This document shows positions 58,144 to 64,000 of a DNA stretch of 64,000 bases, in pieces. Location: contig DKUE01000037.1 of NCBI GenBank assembly GCA_002490525.1, positions 9,704 to 73,703 of the forward strand, given 5' to 3'. Position 1 is the stretch's first letter. Every line of letters begins with the position of its first letter. The notes below the pieces were generated by a model. That model had not been told where the DNA came from. It saw only the letters and a program-made list of their open reading frames with translations, and did not search any database. The DNA comes from Ruminococcaceae bacterium UBA7212 (GTDB taxonomy: Bacteria; Bacillota; Clostridia; Oscillospirales; Acutalibacteraceae). The position numbers and the translations under genes are program-made.

Positions 58144-58608
58144 ATGGAATATATTACTGCAACCCCGGATATGGTTGATGCAATACACTATTGTTTACAT
58201 ACAACCATTCATACTGTATATCCAAAATATTATCCGCAAGAGGTCGTGGATTTCTTTTGCCGACATCACAGTAAGGAACATATTTCAGAGGGCATCGTTT
58301 CCGGAAATATGGGTGTATTGTTAAACGATGGTGCAATTGTGGGCACAGGATGTTTTGATGAAAACCACATCACAGGCTTATATGTACTGCCCGACTGTCA
58401 AAATCAAGGCTTTGGCTCACAAATTCTGAATTGTTTGGAAGCAAAAATTGCCGGAAAGCATTCTACCGCCCGCTTAGATGCCTCTCTGCCGGCGGTTTGT
58501 TTGTATGAACACAGAGGGTATAAAACAGTGGGACACGGAATATACACATTAGAAAATGATGTGAAGTTGGTTTATGAAATTATGGAGAAAAACCTGAAAG
58601 CAAATTAA
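58144..58608 (+). CDS. GNAT family N-acetyltransferase
   Basis: A 154-residue GNAT acetyltransferase. The CoA loop is NHITGLYVLPDCQNQGFGSQILNCLE, with the Q-x-x-G-x-G pattern, followed by LYEHRGYKTVGHGIYTLENDVKLVY, typical of the C-terminal strand. The N-terminal part (MVDAIHYCLHTTIHTVYPKYYPQEVVDFF) is common in small clostridial acetyltransferases. GGAG lies before the ATG. It may share the alr transcript and ends before a terminator. The substrate is unknown. Confidence 0.9.
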   Translation: MEYITATPDMVDAIHYCLHTTIHTVYPKYYPQEVVDFFCRHHSKEHISEGIVSGNMGVLLNDGAIVGTGCFDENHITGLYVLPDCQNQGFGSQILNCLEAKIAGKHSTARLDASLPAVCLYEHRGYKTVGHGIYTLENDVKLVYEIMEKNLKAN

Positions 58609-58645
58609 ACACAGGCAAGGCATCCTATCTATAGGGTTGACCGAC

Positions 58646-58676
58646 AAAAGCCGAACGCGTCTTGCGTTCGGCTTTT
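58646..58676 (+). terminator. Intrinsic terminator of the alr-GNAT unit
   Basis: AAAAGCCGAACGC (58646-58658) and GCGTTCGGCTTTT (58664-58676) with a five-base loop and T tail. Confidence 0.9.
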
Positions 58677-58697
58677 AAAATATTTTCCTGAGAAAGC

Positions 58698-58726
58698 AAA
58701 AAAATAGCCCCCCTATTGGGGAACTA
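58698..58726 (-). terminator. Intrinsic terminator of the 5S rRNA unit
   Basis: TAGTTCCCC (58726-58718) and GGGGGGCTA (58713-58705) form a nine-base stem around AATA with G-U pairs, followed by TTTTTTT (58704-58698). It ends the 5S transcript. Confidence 0.8.
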
Positions 58727-58737
58727 CTTTCAAAAAT

Positions 58738-58853
<116 letters not shown>

Positions 58854-58894
58854 TTGAGAAACCGTGCAACGCACATCTCTCAACTGCGAGACAT

Positions 58895-58923
58895 AGTATA
58901 GCACAGTCTTTCACAGAATGCAA
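58895..58923 (-). promoter_or_regulatory. Promoter of the orphan 5S rRNA
   Basis: TTGCAT (58923-58918), 17 bases and TATACT (58900-58895) on the minus strand. Transcription would start near 58888 and give about 35 bases of leader before the mature 5S. Confidence 0.72.
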
Positions 58924-58933
58924 GTGTTTTTTG

Positions 58934-58968
58934 CAAAAAAATTCAAAAAAATCTAATTTTTTTGAATT
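58934..58968 (-). terminator. Intrinsic terminator of the flavin reductase gene
   Basis: A perfect 13-base stem AATTCAAAAAAAT (58940-58952) with 58956-58968, three-base loop, followed on the minus strand by a T run. Weak, A/T-rich stem. Confidence 0.6.
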
Positions 58969-58976
58969 CTGCTGCC

Positions 58977-59477
58977 TCATTCGCTTACCAGCACTTTTTC
59001 TATTACGCCGACATACATTCTGTGATAATCCTTTGCGGCATAGGTATCCATAATAGAGGCATCCAAAAAGCCCGCGGGATCAAGGTCCTGAAAAGCGGCC
59101 TTTCGGCAAACCAAAACCGTTTTCGCCTGCTCGAAAGTAACTGCACCCTCTGCCTCTATGGGAATCAAACCGGTTTCTTTGCATTTGTCAATATCTCTGC
59201 CCGACCTTGCACCGCAGACCCCCAGTTCTTTTTTACATTCTCCGCCGAAAAAGCTCAAGGTAAAATATGTGCTTTTTTCCATGAATTCATATGTGTAACG
59301 TTGCGGACGAACAAATACGAAAGCAACATCCTTGCCCCAAAGCTCACCGACCCCTCCCCAGCTGACGGTCATGGTATTAAACGCCGACTTGTCGCCCGCC
59401 GTAAGCAATGCCCAGTCTTCTGCAATCATTTTTACGGGGGAAACATTCAGTTCCCGCATGGTTGTTTCCTGAAACAT
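58977..59477 (-). CDS. Flavin reductase family (FMN-binding split barrel) protein
   Basis: A 166-residue flavin-reductase-like protein. The N-terminal MTVSWGGVGELWGKDVAFVFVRPQRYTYEFMEKS contains the flavin-contacting stretch of the family, followed by YFTLSFFGGECKKELGVCGARSGRDIDKCKETGL, where cysteines are unusually frequent (four). It could reduce FMN or be a plain flavoprotein. AAGGAG lies before the ATG. It stands alone between terminators and the 5S gene. Substrate unknown. Confidence 0.88.
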   Translation of the reverse strand: MFQETTMRELNVSPVKMIAEDWALLTAGDKSAFNTMTVSWGGVGELWGKDVAFVFVRPQRYTYEFMEKSTYFTLSFFGGECKKELGVCGARSGRDIDKCKETGLIPIEAEGAVTFEQAKTVLVCRKAAFQDLDPAGFLDASIMDTYAAKDYHRMYVGVIEKVLVSE

Positions 59478-59955
59478 ACCGTATCACTCCTTAGGTTTCT
59501 AATCATAATCTATTTTATTCCGAAATGCAAGGAAAATTTACCGAAAGATACCGCAGAAGTGTTCGGTGATTTCAGCGACGTTTCTGTGCAAGAATGCAGG
59601 GATACACCACAGGGACACCCCTCGTAACTTTCCGCCTTCAGTCGGCATGAGTGCAATACATCCCCTTCCTCTTCGTTCCCTGCTCCTGCACTTGCTCCCG
59701 TTTGACTTCTCTCTGCACCTTTACCTTTTTTCACACATATTGGACAATACTTTGAAATAGGGATTATTCTCCATCCTGTAGATATTTGACGATAGATTTG
59801 CGCTCGCACATAAAATCTCTCCGAACTCGAAAAAGGGTTCAGAGAGAAATTACAATTTCATCTGTGCATGTTTATCCGCCTGCAAAACACCGTTTTTATT
59901 TCGCAGACTGTGCGTTCTGATAAAATGAACGCGTGGTTATTGTTATAAAGCTGCT
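59478..59955. other. Intergenic stretch without a supported gene
   Basis: About 480 bases between the flavin reductase gene and the HTH gene. A minus-strand frame of 99 codons (59510-59809) has several cysteines but no ribosome binding site or recognisable family. A GC-bearing hairpin near 59816-59847 may end the HTH transcript. No RNA gene was recognised. Confidence 0.5.
59816..59847 (-). terminator. Probable terminator of the membrane HTH gene
   Basis: TCTCTCTGAAC pairs with GTTCGGAGAGA across a loop, followed on the minus strand by ATTTTATG. The tail is short, so confidence is moderate. Confidence 0.5.
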
Positions 59956-60474
59956 TTATGCCAATTTATCTTTCTCCCGTGTCAAGAAAATTCCAACGAT
60001 TGCCCCTATAAGCGTAATCGGTGCTGCCCTAATAAACAGCCATTCGAAAGCATGCAAAGTTACTCCGGCAACAGCGGTTTCAGGAGCACTGTAATTCCAA
60101 CCTAAATAGGAACTATTTAATTCTATTAAGACTGCTGAAATTGTTACTATGACCGCACACAATAAGATAAGTGACCAATGAAACGCTTTTCGTCTTGCAG
60201 TCTTCCTTCGTGCGAGCTGCAAGTTTATAATTTCCCGTTTTTCGGAAATCGCCTTTAAATCATCAACCTTCGGCTCGGCAACAGTTTCTCCAAGCAAAGT
60301 ACCCACAGGCGTTTCAAGCACTTCGGATAGAGAAATCAGCATATCAGAATCGGGAACGGACAAGCCTTGCTCCCATTTAGAGATTGTTTGGCGCACCACA
60401 TTGAGTTTGATAGCAAGCTCCGCTTGTGAAAGTCCTTTTGATTTTCTGATTGCTTTAATGTTTTCGTTTAACAT
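59956..60474 (-). CDS. XRE-family transcriptional regulator with membrane tail
   Basis: A 172-residue regulator: an N-terminal Cro/CI helix-turn-helix (IKAIRKSKGLSQAELAIKLNVVRQTISKWEQG, about 5-36), a linker, and two predicted membrane helices (about 100-118, LILLCAVIVTISAVLIEL, and 145-165, LFIRAAPITLIGAIVGIFL) near the C-terminus. Membrane-tethered XRE regulators exist in Clostridia and often sense envelope state. The start at 60474 (MLNENIK) is chosen since GGAGG lies nine bases ahead; an ATG at 60480 is too close. The gene is alone; no target operator is visible. Confidence 0.85.
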   Translation of the reverse strand: MLNENIKAIRKSKGLSQAELAIKLNVVRQTISKWEQGLSVPDSDMLISLSEVLETPVGTLLGETVAEPKVDDLKAISEKREIINLQLARRKTARRKAFHWSLILLCAVIVTISAVLIELNSSYLGWNYSAPETAVAGVTLHAFEWLFIRAAPITLIGAIVGIFLTREKDKLA

Positions 60475-60480
60475 TCGCAT

Positions 60481-60842
60481 AATCCTCCTTTTTTATGATT
60501 ATATATCAAAACTTCCCGTTGCCACAAGCAACGCAGGTTAACATCCGCAGAAAACAGACAAAGAGGCAGAGATTTCTCTTGCCGTCCTTGCCTGCCGATA
60601 TGTAAATAATTTCCCTATTCGCAATCGCCATAACACACACCCGAATACGGTTTATCACTCTGCCCATTCCAAAGCGTTTCCGGTAAGATTATATTCCGTT
60701 ATTGGGTTACGGTAATGGGGCGGGTGCGAATTTGAATCCTACGGGTAAAATTGACGAAGCACCGGCGCTTTGCGCCGATGCTCCACTTTTATCTATGTGA
60801 ATATCCGTGGTGCGTGCATGCACCTTCGCTTGCGGAAACTGA
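60481..60842. other. Intergenic stretch with a hairpin downstream of htrA
   Basis: About 360 bases between the HTH gene and htrA. The only clear structure is the hairpin AGCACCGGCGC/GCGCCGATGCT at 60758-60782, which on the minus strand lies past the htrA stop and may terminate it, though its U-tail is weak. No gene, tRNA or repeat was recognised in the rest. Confidence 0.5.
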
Positions 60843-62378
60843 TTAGTTCCCGTAGCCGTAAGCACCAAACGGATTATAATAACTGCTTTGCGTTGTTGAT
60901 TCCGCGACTGCGGAATTGCCCTTGTCTTCTACCAGCTTAACCGTTACATCGAATTCAGAAATCGAATAGTTATTCTTGGTGTCGACACGGCAAATGGTTA
61001 AGGTCAACTCGTCGCCGACATTTGCCTCTTCAATCATATTGGGAAGGATATCCGTAGAATCCAGCGGTTTTCCGTTCGCCTTAATAATCATATCGCCCTG
61101 CTGTACTTCCGTACCCATAAGCGGACTGTCCGTTGTGACGGACTGAATGACAATTGTACCTGCGGGCAACTGATTTGCACCGACAATCATACTGTACATT
61201 TGATTGGATGAGGCAGAGAAGTAATTGATGCCCAGTTTGGCACGGTTGGTAACATAACCGTTTTTCACAATTTCGTCAAAAACCTCTTTTACGGTCACAC
61301 TCGGTACGGCAAAGCCCATACCTTCATATTCCGTATTCGCGATTTTCGAGGAATTGATGCCGATTACCTGCCCGTAAGCATTGACCAGCGCACCGCCGGA
61401 ATTACCGGGATTAATTGCCGCTGTATGCTGAATACAAAGCATTTCATAGCCTATTTGGCTGTCAATCGGGCGGGAAATTGCAGACACCATGCCGTTTGTA
61501 AAGGAACCTGCAAACGCCACACCGCCGGGATTGCCTATGGCGTATACGGTTTCGCCGACGGAAAGCGCATCGGAATCGCCGAACTGCGCCGCTTTTAAAC
61601 CGTTTGCGCGGATGCGCAGTACACCGATATCCGTACGGGAATCCATCCCGACAACGGCGGCATCGTACTGTGTTTCATCATGCATCTGTACCTTTACCGT
61701 TTTGCCGCCTTCAATGACATGCGCACAGGTTACTATATAGGTATAATTACCTGTCGAATCCTCGCCGACAATTACACCTGTCCCCTCACCTGCCAGCGCC
61801 TGATTGTTAAAACCGCTGTTGGCATATACCAATATACCTACCGAGCTTTCCTGCACCTTTTCATAAACACCTTTCGCGGTCAGCTCGCCGTTGGCATCAG
61901 TCAGTGCCGCCGTCGGTGTTTCCTGAATAGAAGCAGAGGGCAATTCATCGGCGGAAGGCTTTTTGATGACACGGTTCTTTGCAGAAACACCGATAACCAC
62001 CGCCGCAATTGCCAAAACCAAACAGCCCGCCACTGCGGCAAAGAAAATTTTTAAGCCTTTATTCTTATGCTTGGAATTGTTTTGGTTCACCTGTTTTTTT
62101 TGCGGGGACTGCGGTGTACCGTAATAGGTGTAATTCTGCGCACTGTTTTGCGCGTAGCCGTTACCGTACGGCGGCGGAGTATGCACGCCGCCGGAGTACG
62201 GATAGCCGTAATTCGGCGGCGCCGAACCGTAGTACGGGTTGGTGTTCGGCGCGCCTGACGGATTTGATGCACGGTTCTGTTCCTCTGCGGCAGACACCTG
62301 TGCCGCGTCCGGTGCCGTTTCCCGATTCGGCTCGTTCGGTGTATCTTCAAAAAATTCTTTATTGGTTTCTTCGCTCAT
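60843..62378 (-). CDS. htrA: HtrA-like serine protease with N-terminal membrane anchor and PDZ domain
   Basis: A 511-residue envelope protease. A Pro/Tyr/Asn-rich cytoplasmic region (about 1-100; NPYYGSAPPNYGYPYSGG) precedes one membrane helix (about 110-132). The trypsin-like domain has the triad His220 (TCAHVIEGG), Asp250 (DSRTDIGVL) and Ser327 (NPGNSGGAL). A PDZ domain follows (about 390-490: GDMIIKANGKPLDSTDILPNMI). The start at 62378 follows GGAGG; the open frame runs 28 codons further into the promoter. It lies 138 bases downstream of a sensor kinase on the same strand, and its promoter carries 11-base direct repeats. It most likely degrades damaged exported proteins under envelope stress. 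Confidence 0.93.
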   Translation of the reverse strand: MSEETNKEFFEDTPNEPNRETAPDAAQVSAAEEQNRASNPSGAPNTNPYYGSAPPNYGYPYSGGVHTPPPYGNGYAQNSAQNYTYYGTPQSPQKKQVNQNNSKHKNKGLKIFFAAVAGCLVLAIAAVVIGVSAKNRVIKKPSADELPSASIQETPTAALTDANGELTAKGVYEKVQESSVGILVYANSGFNNQALAGEGTGVIVGEDSTGNYTYIVTCAHVIEGGKTVKVQMHDETQYDAAVVGMDSRTDIGVLRIRANGLKAAQFGDSDALSVGETVYAIGNPGGVAFAGSFTNGMVSAISRPIDSQIGYEMLCIQHTAAINPGNSGGALVNAYGQVIGINSSKIANTEYEGMGFAVPSVTVKEVFDEIVKNGYVTNRAKLGINYFSASSNQMYSMIVGANQLPAGTIVIQSVTTDSPLMGTEVQQGDMIIKANGKPLDSTDILPNMIEEANVGDELTLTICRVDTKNNYSISEFDVTVKLVEDKGNSAVAESTTQSSYYNPFGAYGYGN

Positions 62379-62435
62379 AAAGCGCCTCCAACTTTTTTCT
62401 ATTCGCAGTATGTGCGGTTGCTTATCTTGCTTGTA

Positions 62436-62471
62436 ATCATAAGCACTGCTTGTTAACTGCATATGAACTGC
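62436..62471 (-). promoter_or_regulatory. htrA promoter with three 11-base direct repeats
   Basis: On the minus strand GCAGTT is repeated at 62471-62466 and 62460-62455, with GCAGTG at 62449-62444, each exactly 11 bases apart. TATGAT (62441-62436) follows as a -10 box, and no -35 box is visible, so the repeats occupy that place. Three 11-base-spaced half sites are the usual binding pattern of OmpR/PhoB-family response regulators. Confidence 0.6.
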
Positions 62472-62516
62472 TTTTTAAAAATCTGCATAAAAGTATGAAC
62501 AAATTTCATTCGGCGT

Positions 62517-64000
62517 TTATTCCGGCTGTCGGGTCGGAATCGTGAAAGAAAACTCCACGAAATCTTCACCGTCACTTTGCGCATGGATTGTGCCGCCGTG
62601 CATTTCGATAATCGTTTTACAGATATACAAGCCCAGACCCGCGCCCTTTACATCATAGCTTCTGGATTTATCCACCTTATAAAACCGTTCAAACACGCGA
62701 GAAAGCTCTTCTGAGGAAATTCCCGATGTACCCGTATTGCGAATGGCTACCGTGGTTTCTTCCGCTGTCTGCAAAACGCGCACGGCAATCATCCCGTTTT
62801 CCGTAAATTTCACGGCATTATCCACCAAATTGTAAATCACCTGATGCAGCATGTCGCGGTCCGCGTAAATCACTGTCGGCTGTAAGGTATCCAGTCCCGC
62901 AATTTCAATATGCTTTTTATCAATAATCTGCTCAAAATTGAGCATTGTATTAAAAATTTCCTGACAAATATCAAACGGCTTCGGCTGCAGATGCAATTCG
63001 CCCGCCTCAATTTTCGCCATATTGAGCATGGAAGTTACCAATCTGGACAGGCGTTTAGTCTCTGTAGAAACGATTTCCAGATAGTGCTTTTCCTGCTCGG
63101 GCGGAATTGTGCCGTCCAAAATCCCGTCGATAAATCCACCTATGGTCGTCATTGGTGTTTTCAGTTCATGTGATACATTCGCTACGAAGCTTCGTCTGGA
63201 GCTTTCCTGTATTGCCAGAGATGCCGCCATACGGTTAAACGCCGCCGTCAGCTCCGACAACTCATCACTGCCGCTTACAGATACGCGCGGACTGAAATCG
63301 CCCATAGCATATGCCTTTGTCGCCTTATACATCTCCCGCAGGGGACGGGTCAAATTCACGGTAAACAGATAAATGACGATAAACCCAATAGCAAGCGCCA
63401 TCAATGCCGCAAACAAAAACATACGCATGATGTTAAACACGAAGCCTTTAAAGCTACCGCCTGTCGGCTCTGCGGCAAATATGATACCCACAACCTGCCC
63501 GTTCACCGTAACGGGCTCGGCGGCGACAATGTGTTCCTCCGTAAACATGCCGTCTAATTTGCCGCGCTCATAATATTGCCCGCACAGGGCGCTGTCCAGC
63601 ACCGACTGCGGAATCTGATACTGTGCATGAATCGTGCACTCGCCGTTTTTCTGCACCTCAAAATTCGAGGATATCAGCTCCTTGCAAAGAATCACTTTGC
63701 CGTTTGGGTCGCATATAAACACATCTGCATCAATTGCTTCGGATACATTTGTCAGGTTGTTGCAGATAAACAGCACAGAACCCTGCGGTTCGTTTCGCAG
63801 CCAAGAGGACAGCACTTCGGAAGTAGAGGCGGCCACACTTTTGGCATTTTCTTTCAAAAGAACCGCTTTTTGCGCCGTCCAGTAATTGGTGACAAACACA
63901 CCGAGCGTCAGACCCAACACTAAAAAACAAATAAATACAATCAAGTTGAAAACCAAAAAGTATTTTACAAACAACGACTGATGGCTGAATTTTCGCCAAG
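62517..64000 (-). CDS. Membrane sensor histidine kinase (N-terminus outside window)
   Basis: The 493 visible residues of a two-component sensor kinase. A first membrane helix (FLVFNLIVFICFLVLGLTLGV), an extracytoplasmic part of about 150 residues, a second membrane helix (MFLFAALMALAIGFIVIYLFT), a HAMP linker (VNLTRPLREMYKATKAYAMGDFSPRV), HisKA with the phosphorylated His in FVANVSHELKTPMTTIGG, and the HATPase domain with N box (LHQVIYNLVDNAVKF) and G boxes (KGAGLGLYICKTI). The frame enters at 64000 without a stop, so the start lies outside. The response regulator gene, expected next upstream, is not in the window. Downstream htrA has OmpR-type repeats, so this kinase is the likely controller. 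Confidence 0.93.
   Translation of the reverse strand, partial: WRKFSHQSLFVKYFLVFNLIVFICFLVLGLTLGVFVTNYWTAQKAVLLKENAKSVAASTSEVLSSWLRNEPQGSVLFICNNLTNVSEAIDADVFICDPNGKVILCKELISSNFEVQKNGECTIHAQYQIPQSVLDSALCGQYYERGKLDGMFTEEHIVAAEPVTVNGQVVGIIFAAEPTGGSFKGFVFNIMRMFLFAALMALAIGFIVIYLFTVNLTRPLREMYKATKAYAMGDFSPRVSVSGSDELSELTAAFNRMAASLAIQESSRRSFVANVSHELKTPMTTIGGFIDGILDGTIPPEQEKHYLEIVSTETKRLSRLVTSMLNMAKIEAGELHLQPKPFDICQEIFNTMLNFEQIIDKKHIEIAGLDTLQPTVIYADRDMLHQVIYNLVDNAVKFTENGMIAVRVLQTAEETTVAIRNTGTSGISSEELSRVFERFYKVDKSRSYDVKGAGLGLYICKTIIEMHGGTIHAQSDGEDFVEFSFTIPTRQPE

Noticed and set aside
59510..59809. A 99-codon Cys-containing minus-strand frame
   Set aside because: It has no ribosome binding site and no recognisable family; region left as intergenic.

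Overview
The window reads as chromosome of a spore-forming, low-to-mid GC Firmicute of the class Clostridia, most likely an anaerobic gut relative of Ruminococcaceae/Oscillospirales. Supporting this are the sporulation genes gpr, spoIIP and a bofA-like gene, a sensory-type [FeFe]-hydrogenase operon, an ECF vitamin-transporter energizing module, the Clostridia-associated families DUF5711, DUF4364 and DUF512, strong GGAGG-type ribosome binding sites, and TTGACA/TATAAT promoters with 16-17 base spacers. There is no prophage, IS element, CRISPR array or conjugative gene. Placement below class level is inference.

Left part (1-14.5 kb): rpoC (cut by the edge inside its catalytic motif) and rpoB run leftward from their own promoter, with no rplJ-rplL directly upstream. 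Rightward come a DUF815 ATPase and a large GH2 beta-galactosidase. A LysR-controlled redox operon (flavodoxin, cupin, carboxymuconolactone-decarboxylase-like protein, wrecked FMN reductase) faces them. A bofA-like gene, a tiny Cys-rich protein and a predicted beta-propeller with a structured leader follow.

Middle (14.5-37 kb): a 13-gene leftward run ruvC-ruvA-ruvB-glmM-methyltransferase-ecfA1-ecfA2-ecfT-truA-DUF5711-cvpA-pgsA-clpE-like, mostly with overlapping or nearly abutting genes, joins recombination, wall-precursor, transporter, tRNA-modification, phospholipid and proteolysis genes. Next come yceD-rpmF-DUF512-der (translation and ribosome assembly), pgi with a small P-loop protein, and divergent dacF/ligA driven by a symmetric pair of overlapping promoters. 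A tRNA-Leu(CAG) gene closes the block.

Right part (37-64 kb): a six-gene putative hydrogen-sensing operon (DRTGG protein, anti-sigma-type ATPase, sensory [FeFe] hydrogenase, amidohydrolase, second DRTGG-like protein, PHP protein); a secreted protein with VanZ; gpr-spoIIP under a forespore-type promoter, divergent from rpsT; prs; a TetR/CDF metal-efflux pair; a membrane-anchored protein; an SDR with a zinc ribbon; tex; a sugar-binding lipoprotein coupled to half of a ROK protein; alr-DUF4364-GNAT; a stand-alone 5S rRNA gene; a flavin reductase; a membrane-tethered HTH protein; and an HtrA protease downstream of a sensor kinase, with 11-base direct repeats in the htrA promoter.

Most of the window is ordinary core chromosome. 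The items most worth following are the hydrogen-sensing operon, the promoter architectures (dacF/ligA, htrA, the secreted-protein gene), the orphan 5S gene, the detached rpoBC operon, the inverted duplication that breaks the FMN reductase, and the degenerate half-ROK gene. All gene calls rest on reading motifs by eye; no database search was possible.
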